Of a stretch of 64,000 nt of DNA, positions 34,459 to 45,476 are shown piece after piece. The stretch's first letter is position 1, and every line of letters starts with the position of its first letter. A model generated the notes under the pieces. It saw only the letters and a program-made list of their open reading frames with translations. It made no database searches and had not been told where the DNA came from. The position numbers and the translations under genes were made by a program. Source of the stretch: Raffaelea ambrosiae (taxonomy: Eukaryota > Ascomycota > Sordariomycetes > Ophiostomatales > Ophiostomataceae); contig PCDI01000006.1 of assembly GCA_002778195.1 (NCBI GenBank), forward strand, positions 1,927,950 through 1,991,949, read 5' to 3'.

Positions 34459-35302
34459 AACAGCAAGCCGAAGCCTGGTCTGCTCCACAAATTCGCGATT
34501 TGATGCGCTCCATGACCCCCCATTTCACAAAGGCAAATCACACGTCGGAGAATAGGACTGCTCGTTTCCCGCCTGTACCGCTGGTCGAGCATCTCTGAAC
34601 CTGTTCGATGAGCCCGGGAAGAACCTCTTGGCGTGAAAGCGTTGTCGTCGGGCTTCTCGTCTGGCTGGTGCGCACAAGCACATTCCGATCCTCCCCATGC
34701 ACGCGCGGCGCCGTGTGTTGGGCCCGTTGTCCGAGTGGAACAAAAGGCTAAATAAGCGCCGAGAGGGATACGCCAAACGTAAACCCGCCTCTGCATGAGC
34801 AAATCGGTTTGGGCCGCGCGGAACAATACCGGCAAGGGAAGAGATGAGGTGAGGGTCAAGGCGCGCGCCCGTCGTGCCATTGGTCCCCCCCCCCTACATT
34901 TTCTCTGCTGTCCACTGGCGGGGCCTTTGCGTTTCTCCCAACGCATGAGCCTTCTGGAATGGAACGGAGAGCGAACGAAGAAGAAAAGAGAGAGTAAGGT
35001 CCGAATGGGACAGAAGAAGGCGTGCTAGGGTGCATAGTCGTCGATCAGAGAGCGAATGGGTGTGCAGGTTTTTTTTTTTTTTTTTGTTCTTGTCGACCCA
35101 AGTCGGGCCGTCGCCCTAGTGGCCGTTTTTAGCGTGGGTAAGGCTACACAGTTGGAAATGGGCACGTTCAAGAAAGAGAGAGGGAGGCTGCAAAAACACA
35201 ACGAGAAGAAGACCGATTCTTATACTCGAAAAGACAAGCATTTCTTGGCTTGTTTGTCGTTTCTGCTTTCCTCGCCTGTCTCTTGCATCCCTCTGCATTA
35301 AC

Positions 35303-35338
35303 ACCAAGAATACCAAGACTACCAAGACTACCAAGACT
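35303..35338. repeat. 9-bp tandem repeat (ACCAAGACT x4)
   Basis: Four copies of a 9-base unit, the first ending AAT instead of ACT, in the MFS/FET4 spacer. Confidence 0.9.
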
Positions 35339-36632
35339 TGCAGATGAAGAGCATCTCCAGTCTTGGGTCATTTCTTGGCCGAGCAAAGGGCCTTTACATT
35401 TGCACTGTCTCTCGTTGGCTGCCTTGCACACATCCGTCGGTTGACACTCTTTTTTCCTCTTCTTTTTCTTGTTTGGTTGTCCGTGAGTAGGAAGTGGGAC
35501 AGGAGACCAGCCGCGAAATGAATGGAAACATACATTGGCAAAGGACCCGACGTGATCGACACACTCCACGGGTCGCAACGACCGCATTGAAGCAGCGTGT
35601 TTCATCGTCCCAAGAGAGGAAGAGAATGGATTATGTATGGGCATGCTGCCAGCCAAAGCACCAAAAAAGAAAAGCTGTGCCGCTTTGCTTGTAGACGGCC
35701 CCCTCTCAAAAACAAGACGATCCAGAAAACGGCTTGCCAAGGTCAAAACGAGTCTTGTCACAGGCTTTTTTTATTTTATTTTCATTTTTTTTACCCAGTG
35801 CTGGCCCACAGCGATCTGCTGTCTCTCTTTCCGTCTACCACCCAACCATTGCATATATATAATCCTCTCCCTTGTCCCTGCGCATGCCGAGACTGCCAAG
35901 CCGGCACTCCTTCAAGATGGTGTCAGAAAGACTGAACGCGATGGGCCAAGGCGAGACACGTCCAATGTGACAGAACAAGGCAGAGAAGCTCTCCCTCTCT
36001 CCCTTCCCGACGTTGTAAGAAAAGAAAAAGAAAATCCCCGACAAGAAACAATGTTGGAGGACAATGTTGGGGGAGAGGCAGAGAGACAAAGTCGCCGGGC
36101 CAAAAAAGTGGCCAACTGTGTGAGAGCTGTGTTCTTCACCGCGATGCTGGAAATTGAGGCTCAACATGCAGCGAGTAAGAACAGAGCAACCAGTATGACT
36201 GTATTCTTTTTTCTGGAAGAAAGAAATGGGCTGGAAGTCGGCAGTCGTACTCTACGGCTGCCGGTCGCGCCTGCCCGACCAGCCTGTCGATTCGACGCCG
36301 TAGAGGGACAGCATGGACCGAGGGGCATGGGTGGGTCGAACCTTCCCTTTTCGTACTTACACGCACACCCCAGCCTCGATGTTTCCACCCCTCCATTCGA
36401 ACCTCACGTTTCCCTTTTTTCCCTTTCTCTCGCCACAGATGTCTGTCCCTTCTACCACCACCACAATGCCACAAGACATGATGCGCACGCACTCGTCTCC
36501 TGTCTTTGCAGCTTCTATGGAGACGACCGGTCGCTGCTGAGAGCTCCACCTGTCTTGTAACAAGCTTGTGTGTGCTGGCCATCAGAAAACATCCTATTTT
36601 GGACGCTCCCATCATGCTTGCCTGTCCAGACC

Positions 36633-36668
36633 ATGTTGACCGCGTTGGCCGCGTTGACCTTGTTGACC
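36633..36668. repeat. 9-bp phased TTGACC/TTGGCC repeat (x4)
   Basis: Four 9-base units ending GTTGACC, GTTGGCC, GTTGACC and GTTGACC, about 1.3 kb upstream of the FET4 start. Similar phased arrays occur at 51568 and 54568. Confidence 0.85.
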
Positions 36669-37935
36669 AGCTTTCCCCAATCCTTACGGCTCCCGATATC
36701 CGTTTTCCCCTTTTCTGGTCTTGCAGTCTTGCACTGCGAAGCCAAAGACACCATGGCCACGCCTCTCCAGACCCGAAGGAATACAGGCTGCCTCCTTGGG
36801 TCCCCCTCTACTCGCACAAGTCTTATATGCCGCTCAGTCTTATCAGGGGACCATCCGACAACCCATCTTGCTTCCCTCGCCAGATCGCGTTGTCAGCTGA
36901 AGTATCATCGACAAACAATCTTCCCTTCCTGGCTCCACTCTCCTCTCTGCCTTTGGTCCTTTGTCGAGTGCGGCAGATTGATTGTCCTTGTCTGCGACTT
37001 TCCAGGCAAGGTCTGCCGAGGGAGGAAACAAGCAATGGCCAAGCAATGGCCAAGGAAAGGGGATTGTCAGTTTCCACGGCGGCCGCCCCTTGCCCAGGAT
37101 GATACACACATGCTTTGTGGGCGACAATACCACATTTGGCATGTAAGGCATTCGTGGCTCTTCAGATCCTCCCTCGTTCTTTCTCAGCATGCAACAGGAC
37201 TGCCAGAGCCAGAATCCCTCTTGCGTGCTATTTTTGCCGACCCTGTACTATGGCTGGACAGCAACGAAGGTCAAGGGGAGGGGAGAGGAGAGTAACAGGT
37301 GGGATCGACGGACCAAGAGTGCTTGTTTCTCATCCCCCCTCTCCGATATCAGTGCCAAGGAATGTGCTCATACCCACCTCTCCGGCTCTGCTGCTGCCAA
37401 CCATGCCCTCTGTCTTCCCACTGGCGTGTTGTCGACCACTGTGCGTGTCGCTTAGACTGTCTTCTTTCCAGCTCGCCTTCTTTTACCCTCTGCTTCCCGC
37501 CCTCCTTGGCGGTCTCGCTTCCTCTTTCTTTTCCTCTTTTCTGCTTCTTTACGTTTCCCCTCTCTTCTTCCTTCCCTTCTCTGGTTTTCTTCGCTCCTTA
37601 CTACCAGTCTTGGGGTTTGTTCTGTCGTTCCTTACACGCTCTCCTTTCTTGCACTTCTCCTCGACGTCACCGCAGGAGACCAGATACCTCTCCCATCTGG
37701 AATGGGTGTTCTGTTCTACTCCTTGGTCTAGTTTGCCGCGCTGGTCGTTGACTTTCCTCGGAGCTCGGTCGCCTCTGTTTTTTTTTCTCCCCGATATTGA
37801 CTTTTGTTCATTTCCCATCTTCCACTTCTTCATCGCCCCGGAGGCGCTTTTTACATAACATACTTCTTTTTTCTTGTTCTCTGCACACCGGTTTAATATA
37901 ATTGTATTCCACGGGAAGCCCCCACATTCGACAAG

Positions 37936-39636
37936 ATGGGCAACCCTTTCACTCTCATCGGCCGGGGCATCTCGGCGTATGCCACGAACCTCAAGAATGC
38001 GCCCAAGGCTCAGTATGTCACCCGCACGGCGGCCGAGTCGGTGATCCCCGACATGACCACCATCCCACCCCCGGCCTACCGAGGCCCCGAGGGCCAAGAC
38101 CGGCCGGGCAGCCCGTCTGAGTGGAGCGTCGACTCGGTCTCGATCGAAAAGGAGCGTCTCAAGACACAGGCTGCGCTGACGGCGGCGGCACCTGCTCCTC
38201 CTCCCCTTGTGCCGGGCCAGACGATGAAGAAGAAGAAGAAGTTCAGCATGTTTGACATTGTGGTCAACGCGGCCGGCTCTCGCTGGACCTTTTTGGCGAC
38301 GATGCTCCTGCTGGTGGCCTGGGCCACGCTGGGCATCGTCTACGGGCCGACGGACACGTGGCAGGTGATTTTCCAGGACGTGTCGTCGATCCAGTGCTAC
38401 ATCTCGGCCACGCTGCTCATGCGCCAGCAGCAGAACTCGACGCGCGGTCTCCTGGACACGATCTGCGGCATGATCTCGCGCGCCAAGGGCAACGAGCGCA
38501 TGCTCCGCCAGCTCTCGGACAAGCAGCTGCTCAAGCTGAAGCGGTCGCAGCGTGCGATGCGCCGCGACCTGCCGACGGCCATGGACAGCAAGGAGAGCCT
38601 GTTTGACCGGGCGGCCAACGGCATCGCCCGCTTCCTCGGCTCGCTCTGGGCGCTCGTCATCTACTGGTCCGGCATCCTGGTGTGGGTCTTTTTCGGCATC
38701 CCGCTCATGTTCTCCGACACCTGGCAGCTGTACGTCAACACGGCCACCGCGCTCGAGCTGACGTTTACGACCATTTTCTTGCAGAACGTGCGCCGCCAGC
38801 ACGACGAGTACCTGGACAAGTGCCTGCAGTCGATTGACATTGTCGACCGCGACCTGGAGCGCGAGCTGCGGCGCATGACCGGCGACATGGGCGCCAACCC
38901 GGTGGTCGAGTCGCAGCCGCCGCACCTGGGCAAGGTGGAAAAGGCCATTGACTTCTGGGCGTTTATCGTCGGCGGCACCGTCGGCGTGGTGCTGTCGGTG
39001 ACCGCGTTTGGCGTGTGGCTGGCGGTGGGCAAGACGCTCGAGTTTGACGACAACTGGTGGCTGATCATTGGCACGTACACGGGGCTGATGGGCTTCATTG
39101 ACGGGTTTGTGCTGCGCAACGTGCACCACCGCGAGACCATTATGGCGCAGCAGCACTTTGAGATGCTGGCGGCGCAAGATTTCCGGCTCTTTTACGCCCT
39201 GGACATTCCCTTTCCCGAGGAGACCCGGCAGAATGCCGGCGGCGCCAGCAACAAAAAACTGCCGCTGGCCACGCGCGTGTCGAACTGGATCGGCCACATG
39301 TGCGAGGTGCCCGGCGCGACCGTGGGCAGCGTGCTGGCGGTGGTGTCGCTGCTGATTGTGGCGTCGGCGATGCAGTGGACGGAGACGGGCCAGCTGCTGT
39401 GCAACACGCCGACGATGATTGTGGAAGGGTTCCTGCTGCTGATGCTGATCCAGGGCCACAACGGGGCGGAGGGCAAGCGGCGGGGCCAGTACACGGACAT
39501 TTTGGAGCGGCGGCTGATGCTGGACCGTCGGGTGGGCGGGTGGCAAGAGCGGAACTATGAGCTGGAGGTGCAGCTGCTGGAGGACAAGAGCATCATTGAT
39601 GTCCAGTCGATCAGCGACAAGTACCGGGAGTCGTAA
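37936..39636 (+). CDS. FET4: Low-affinity iron(II) transporter Fet4
   Basis: Single exon, 566 residues, starting MGNPFTLIGRGISAYATNLK. It matches the low-affinity iron permease family: DTWQLYVNTATALELTFTTI followed by FLQNVRRQHDEYLDK is close to the DTWQL-INT-T-FL-Q-N signature known from bacterial members. About eight hydrophobic spans are visible (near 117-137, 143-162, 220-248, 254-272, 340-366, 372-393, 462-480 and 490-507). They form four spaced copies of a two-span unit with a D/TWQ-like start. In yeast, Fet4 moves Fe(II), and also Cu, Zn and Mn with low affinity, across the plasma membrane when high-affinity uptake is not active. The poly-Lys segment (KKKKKF) just before span 1 fits a cytosolic N-terminus. 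It is convergent with the HSP70-like gene. Confidence 0.94.
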   Translation: MGNPFTLIGRGISAYATNLKNAPKAQYVTRTAAESVIPDMTTIPPPAYRGPEGQDRPGSPSEWSVDSVSIEKERLKTQAALTAAAPAPPPLVPGQTMKKKKKFSMFDIVVNAAGSRWTFLATMLLLVAWATLGIVYGPTDTWQVIFQDVSSIQCYISATLLMRQQQNSTRGLLDTICGMISRAKGNERMLRQLSDKQLLKLKRSQRAMRRDLPTAMDSKESLFDRAANGIARFLGSLWALVIYWSGILVWVFFGIPLMFSDTWQLYVNTATALELTFTTIFLQNVRRQHDEYLDKCLQSIDIVDRDLERELRRMTGDMGANPVVESQPPHLGKVEKAIDFWAFIVGGTVGVVLSVTAFGVWLAVGKTLEFDDNWWLIIGTYTGLMGFIDGFVLRNVHHRETIMAQQHFEMLAAQDFRLFYALDIPFPEETRQNAGGASNKKLPLATRVSNWIGHMCEVPGATVGSVLAVVSLLIVASAMQWTETGQLLCNTPTMIVEGFLLLMLIQGHNGAEGKRRGQYTDILERRLMLDRRVGGWQERNYELEVQLLEDKSIIDVQSISDKYRES

Positions 39637-40326
39637 GGAAGGGGGGGTGGGGGTGTATGGAGTGCCGTGACGGCGAGGGATGGCGAGGGCGGTGAGGGTT
39701 GGCGAGGGTTGGAGAGGACTCGTGATGGTCGTGGAGAAATGAAAATCGGCGAAAAGAGATACGGATGGAAAGGTCGTGAAAAGGGTGGTACGCGAAGTGA
39801 TGGACCTGTATGGCGAGGTCCATGGCGGGGTCCATGATAGAAGCTGTGGAAGGGGTTCCCTGTCCCTCTGGATGATTGTCTGTGTGCTCGCTACATCTTT
39901 GTTCTTGTTTGTTGTTCTTTGTCTGTTCGTCCTGTCCTATCATTTCCTTTGTCCAAGATCTGATCGAAGTAACCAACACTGAAACGTGTGTATATATATA
40001 TATATAATAAAACCTGACCAAAAAATATAAAAAAAAAGTTTAAAGTTAGGGGCAGGACACCAGCCTTGCCACCCCTTTGACAGCGACTTTGCCTGGAACA
40101 GAACTGCCTGTCTAAAAGGGTCCAAACTATGCGTTGTTTGTTTTGTTCTCTATGGTGGCATAGCGCCCGCAAAAGCAGTGAGCTCCTCTGACTCGTAGTA
40201 AGACGCCCCGGACATCAAGAAACACGGTACACAACCCACCCTCCGCTATCCGTACAGCGCGTCTTTTCATGAACAGTGCTTGTTCTTTCTCTTGTTTCCT
40301 ACCCTTTTTTTTTCTCTCTCTTCTGC
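39637..40326. other. Convergent intergenic region FET4/HSP70-like
   Basis: 690 bases between two stop codons. It holds a G-rich GGCGAGGG-type stretch after FET4, a short TA run at about 39991-40006 and an A run at about 40022-40039. It should contain both 3' UTRs; no gene seen. Confidence 0.5.
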
Positions 40327-43300
40327 CTACTCATACTCCACGTCCACCTTGTGCTCCGTCGCGTTGTTGCCCACCTGCAGGTGCCACTGCGGCTCGCCGT
40401 GGAAGCGCATGGTCAGCCGCATGTTGTTGACCAGCCGCGCGCCCGTGGCCTCGTTGACGACGGGCAGCGCGTGGAAGGGGGTGTCGTACTGGCAGCTGAT
40501 GGTGCAGAGGTGGTGGCAGCCGTGGTGGGTGGTGGGGAGCGCCCGCGCGGGGTCCCCCCCGGCGCCGGGGGCCCCCGCCTTGTGCGTGTAGATGGCAAAC
40601 TTGGTGCGCGTCACCTGCGGACTCGTCACGTACTCGAAGAACTTGTGCGACACCGGCGCCCGGTTGTCCATGGCCTCCCCCTGCCGCAGGTACCACTTCA
40701 TCCGCCACACGCACAGCTGCCCGTTCGGCGCCACGTAGGTCTCTTTGCCGTGTCTGGCGTCGTCGGCGCGGTCGACGGGCACGCCGACCCGGACGCCGTA
40801 GCTGACCCGGGCCAAGGAGGCGTCGTTGACGGGGAGGGCGCCCAGGCCTACGGGGACGGAGGTGTCGTTGACGGGGAGGGCGCCCAGGCCTACGGGGACG
40901 GAGGCGGTCTCGGTGGCGGCGGTGGTGGTGGTGGTGGTGGTCGTCGTCAACAGCTTGATGACGGCGCCGCGCGCCACCGCGGACCAGGGCCGCTGGGGCT
41001 GCATGACGTTGCCAAACTCGGCGTGCAGCTGGCGGACGAGGTAGCGGGAGCTGCCGAGGCCGCCGACGAGCAAAATGGTCTTGGGGGGCTGGCCTTCCTG
41101 GAGGAGGATTTTCTGGGTCTGGTCGCGGATGAGGTCGCGGATGCCCTGGAGGGTTTGTGCAAAGAAGCCGACGACGACGGAGCTGGGGGGTTAGCAGGGG
41201 GTTAGCAGGGGGTTAGCAGGGGCCGAAGAAGGAAATCAAGAAATCCAAGAAGGCTTTCCCAAGAGGTTGTCTGGCAGGGTCCTGACTCACTTCTTCAGCT
41301 CATAGTCCCCCGTGCCGCGCCACCGGGCCACGGGCGAAAACACCTTGGCGGGCGGGCGCAGGATGTAGGCGGGCGGGCGCGGCTCGCCGGCGCGCTTGAC
41401 CGTGTACTCCCACTGGTCGCGCACGAAGCGGCGGAACGCGGCGGCGTCGCAGCGGTCAAAGTGGAGCCCCGAGTCGTTCCTCATGTGCGCCTCGAACTGC
41501 TCGTCCACCAGGAACGCGCCGCACAGCCGGCCGTCGCCGCAGACGACCTCGCGGGTGCGCAGCGACGGCGCCGCCATCACGCGGTAGCTGATAATGTCGA
41601 CGGTCCCCCCCCCCGCGTCGCACACCACAAAGGTGTCGCCGGCGCGCAGCGTCTCCATCCTGCGCCGGTCCATCAGCGTGGCCAGCGCGGCCGCCTCGGG
41701 CTCCTCCACCAGACACAGCACCGTGTCGCCAATGTCGCGCCGGTCCAGCAGCCCCGCGCGCCGCGCCGCCTCCTTCATCCGCTGGCGCGCGTACGGCGGC
41801 CAGATGGCCGGCACCGTCAGGGCCACCCGGAACGGCAGGTCCCGCAGGGTCGCGGCGCCCATCTGCAGCGCCATCTCGGCCTGGGCGTGCGCCCACAGCC
41901 GCGCCAGGAACTGGGCCACCAGATCGACGACGCCGACGCTCGCCTCCTGGACCCGCTCGCGGGCGTCCTTCAGGTAGGGCGAGGTGCGGAGGGCGTCGGG
42001 GATGTCGTCGTCGCGCAGCAGCAGCAGCTTGCACCACTTGAGCGGGGCCAGGTGCTCGTCCGGGTCGACCAGGTAGCCCCAGTCGCCGGTGCGCAGGTCC
42101 AGCACCGTCGGCACCTGGGCGTCGTCGCGGCCCTGCTGCACGCTGGCCGAGGCCGAGCCGGCGCAGGGGTACTGCTGGACGTCCCGGATGTCGGTGGGGT
42201 CGCCCGAGAAGGCCCACGAGACGCCCGAGTAGGTGGTGCCAAAGTCGATGCCGATGGCGAGGAAACGCGCGGGGCGCGGGAGGGCCGGCTGCGGCTGTGG
42301 CTGCGGTTGTGGCTGCGGCTGCGGCTGCGGCTGTGGTGGCGGTGCCGAGGACGATGCCGGCGTGGTGCTGTGGCTGCTGTGGCCGCTGTTTCTGTGGGAG
42401 GCACTGCTGCTGCTGGCGCGGCTGCTGCTGCTCCGCCCGTCCATCATGTTGTTGTTGTTGTTGTTGTTGTTGTTGCTGCTGTCGCGCGTCAGACGATCAC
42501 CAAAGGTCTGGCTGTGCATCTCGGGCGGCGTGTGCTGGATCGAGTCGGCCCGGGACGGCGCCACCGGGGCCCGCGCAATGGGCCGCCAGGGCGGCGTGGT
42601 GGTGGTGGTGGTGGCGGCGGTCGGGATGATGGGGTCGGGGAAGTGGGGGAACGTCCGTGCCGCTGCCGTGACGGCGGGGGGGATGAGTGGTGGAGTGGCC
42701 GGGGCCGCCGTTTCGGCTCGCGACAGGGTAGGCGGGACGCGCTGGCGGTGGGGGGGATGCATGCTGCCGTAGGGGGCAACCCGCATGGACAGCGGCGGGT
42801 ATTGGTGGTCGATGAGCAGGGGCAAGGAGGCCCACGCAGAGGTGGGCGGCAGGGCGCTGTCGGCGGCGGTCGGGCTCGGCGACCAGCGCCGCCGGGCGGT
42901 TCGGTAGGCCATGGAGGAGGACGTGGAGCTGAAGCCGCCGCCGAAGCCGCGGCTGGAGCCGCGGCGGCGGTTGTCCGGCTGGGTCGAGGGGGACCGGTGC
43001 GACGGGAGCACGCGCTCCNGCCGCCAGTCGGGGTACCGCGGGTCATCGTCATGGCTCGAGGGTGGCTGCGGCGCGGAGCCGCGGCGGCGGTCGTCCGGCT
43101 GGGTCGAGGGGGACCGGTGCGACGGGAGCACGCGCTCCTGCCGCCAGTCGGGGTACCGCGGGTTATCGTCATGGTTCGAGGGTGGCTGCGGCGGCGGCGG
43201 CGGCGGCGGCGGNNNNNNNNNNNNNNNNNNNNNNNNNNNNNNNNNNNNNNNNNNNNNNNNNNNNNNNNNNNNNNNNNNNNNNNNNNNNNNNNNNNNNNNN

Positions 43301-43970
43301 NNNNNNNNNNNNNNNNNNNNNNNNNNNNNNNNNNNNNNNNNNNNNNNNNNNNNNNNNNNNNNNNNNNNNNNNNNNNNNNNNNNNNNNNNNNNNNNNNNNN
43401 NNNNNNNNNNNNNNNNNNNNNNNNNNNNNNNNNNNNNNNNNNNNNNNNNNNNNNNNNNNNNNNNNNNNNNNNNNNNNNNNNNNNNNNNNNNNNNNNNNNN
43501 NNNNNNNNNNNNNNNNNNNNNNNNNNNNNNNNNNNNNNNNNNNNNNNNNNNNNNNNNNNNNNNNNNNNNNNNNNNNNNNNNNNNNNNNNNNNNNNNNNNN
43601 NNNNNNNNNNNNNNNNNNNNNNNTGCCGCCAGTCGGGGTACCGCGGGTTATCGTCATGGTTCGAGGGTGGCTGCGGCGGCGGCGGCGGCGGCGACTCCGA
43701 CGACTCCGACGACTCCGACGATTCCGACGATGGGGCGACGACGACTCGTGCGCGGAGGCTGTCGTTGCTGTGATGGCTGCGATGGTCGCTGCGGTGTCCG
43801 AAGGCGTCCTCGACGGGACGACCGGCCAGGAGTTGCCGGATTCTTGCTTCGGCTTCCGAGTTGGGCGACGCGCGACGGGGCACCTGCAGACCGTCCGGCT
43901 GGGCGGGCGGGTGAAAGTCGTCGCTATAGTCGTCGGACGACCGGCGGCCGCCTGCTGACGAGGAGTCCAT
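40327..43970 (-). CDS. HSP70-like protein, two exons, interrupted by assembly gap
   Basis: The gene starts at 43970 (MDSSSAGGRRSSDDYSDDF). Coding runs to the gap at 43623, resumes at 43212 and continues to 41291. The intron is 41290-41183 (donor GTGAGT) and exon 2 is 41182-40327. The frames on the two sides of the 411-N gap differ, so the gap length is not exact. The N-terminal ~400 residues are disordered: Ser/Glu runs, Pro runs, a 40-residue tandem repeat, a 9-Asn run and (PQ)n. The ATPase domain follows, with phosphate-1 motif AIGIDFGTTYSGVSW, phosphate-2 CDAGGGTVDIISY and adenosine motif ILLVGGLGSSRY. It lacks a standard HSP70 substrate domain and EEVD end, like HSPA12-type proteins abundant in filamentous fungi, whose roles are mostly unknown. 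Confidence 0.88.
40821..40904. repeat. 42-bp coding duplication in the HSP70-like gene
   Basis: Two adjacent copies of a 42-base unit, identical except at the end, encoding the 14-residue unit SVPVGLGALPVND plus one residue twice. It is inserted in the C-terminal part of the HSP70-like protein after a nine-Thr run, where the family has a loop. Confidence 0.9.
41191..41223 (-). repeat. Triplicated branch-point unit in the HSP70-like intron
   Basis: On the coding strand, an 11-base unit CCCCCTGCTAA occurs three times in a row immediately before the acceptor, giving three consecutive GCTAAC branch-point matches. Confidence 0.85.
42961..43212 (-). repeat. 120-bp (40-residue) coding tandem repeat
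   Basis: The sequence from 42961 and that from 43081 repeat with an exact 120-base period; the second copy runs into the N-gap. A third, partial copy lies on the far side at 43624-43690. On the coding strand the unit reads DDPRYPDWRQERVLPSHRS, then PSTQPDDRRRGS and a Pro-rich linker. A single N sits in the first copy at 43019. Confidence 0.92.
43213..43623. other. Assembly gap (411 N) inside a coding repeat
   Basis: Undetermined bases flanked on both sides by copies of the 120-bp repeat and a GGC/GCC run, so the gap is a repeat-assembly failure. Its length is not reliable, because the reading frames on either side do not match at 411. Confidence 0.97.
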
Positions 43971-45476
43971 GAGAGCAAGAAAGGGGAGGAACGGTCGTAC
44001 CGTGTTGAGAAGAAGATGCTCTCCGTCTGGAGAGAGAGCAAGACCGGCCCACAACGGCGCAACTGACTAGCACCGCTTGCTTCTGTTTTTTTTTTCTTTC
44101 TCTCTTTTCCTTTTTCTCGTTTCCTTTTTCCTTCCCTCGCGTTGCTTCTCTTTCTACTGTTTCCTCGTACAAGCAAATATGTCTCCTGACGAGTCTGCGC
44201 GAAAAAAAGGACGCCGAACGGAACAAAAGGCAAAAGCGGAAAAGACACGCGAGCCAGCCTTCTCTTCCCACACTATCTCTCTCCAGCCGAGCCCGCAGGC
44301 CCGTCCACGCTTGCTTCCCCACTCCACCTATCCGTCTGATACTTCACGCCCCCAACAGCCTGGGCGGGCTCTGCCGGATCGCGTGCTCCTGGCTCCTGGA
44401 CCTCGCTTGGCTCCCAGCGGCCTGCTGCTTCCGCGCGTGGGAATCTGTGCGAGGCTGCGGCGGCCGATGGCGGACGGCAGGGAGGCCATACTGCCAAGAA
44501 AGCGCATCTGAGGCCGAGTGGGCAAGCAGAGCCACCGAGAGACCGCCCACCAAGACGCCTGGAGACAGGCCTGGCTGGGGGGGGGGGGAGGGGGGCGGCC
44601 GACGCACGCCCTGTGCCGACACCTGAGCCTGCTGGCTTCGGCTGCTCGCCCGGACAGCACACAGCTCCACCGCCTGTCCCCCCGCTTCCCACGCTAGTCG
44701 TTCGCCTTTTGGGCATGTGGTCTGAGCGCTCTTCGTCCGTCGGCCATTCTCAGCCAATCATTTGCCAGCCTTGCCCAAGCCACTTGGCAGGCAGACTGGC
44801 CAGGCTTGCCGTAGAGACGCCTTCCTGCTGTAGAGACGCCTTCCTGCCGCAGAGACGCCTTTCTGCCGCAGAGGCTTCCCGCCGTTTACGAGTACATCTC
44901 TGCATTGTCCAGGGAGGCAGACGACGGCATGTCCCCTCCGGCGCACCACAGCCCGATGCTCGTCGAAAGCAGGCGGCGCGTATTCACGCCAAATCGCGCC
45001 TTCGCAACAGCATGGCTCGCTGCGGCCAGCGGTCGCCATGCACGTTCTCGGCGTCGCCTTCCGTGGGGTTGACCTGCGCGAAGCCTGGTTCGGGGGCCAC
45101 ACCCTCCACGGCACGGCCGCCTAGCCACCCTCCCTGGCACACTGGCGGAAAGCAAGTCCCTCCTCCCCACATAAGCCACCTGTGCGATTTTTGCCTTTTG
45201 CCTTTTGCCTTTTTGCCTCGCTTGGCCCTGCAAACGCGGCCAGGATGACGTGGTGGCTGACAGGCAGAGACAGTCCAAACGACACAGCCTGGCCGCGCGC
45301 AAACGCTGTTTTGTTCGAGATTTTTTCTTTTTTTTTTTTCGTTCATCTTGCCCTGGCCCAGCTGCCTTTTGCGAAAAAAAAAAAAAGAGGCCCAGAGATC
45401 CCAAACTGGGAGTCGCAGCACACGAAAAGGGATCTTCTACCGGAAGCCGAGAGTACTGATCTTTTTCCCCTCCAAC
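43971..45476. other. Divergent promoter region (1.5 kb)
   Basis: This lies between the start of the HSP70-like gene and that of the polyQ/polyA protein gene. It is C/T-rich near 44.1 kb and has an 11-G run at about 44578-44588, a 19-bp repeat at 44811, and T and A runs at about 45328-45340 and 45376-45388. No gene supported. Confidence 0.5.
44811..44873. repeat. 19-bp tandem repeat (x3.3)
   Basis: Three copies of a 19-base unit (GTAGAGACGCCTTCCTGCT with one to three changes), plus a partial fourth. Confidence 0.9.

Larger units (their letters stand above)
30944..37935. other. Large divergent gene-poor region (7 kb)
   Basis: This is the longest spacer of the window, between the MFS transporter and FET4. 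Contents: T-rich and A-rich sequence near 31.0-31.3 kb, several short tandem repeats listed separately, a purine tract, and a long C/T-rich stretch from about 36.4 kb that fits the FET4 leader and promoter. A single N sits at 32390 in a G run. Reading frames of up to 300 codons exist (for example 34044-34946, minus), but they are driven by repeats and tracts and show no domain. I see no supported gene. Confidence 0.5.

Noticed and set aside
34044..34946. 300-codon minus-strand frame with Leu/Cys/Ser repeats
   Set aside because: It is kept open mainly by the 35-bp minisatellite, shows no domain, and opposite-strand frames are equally long.
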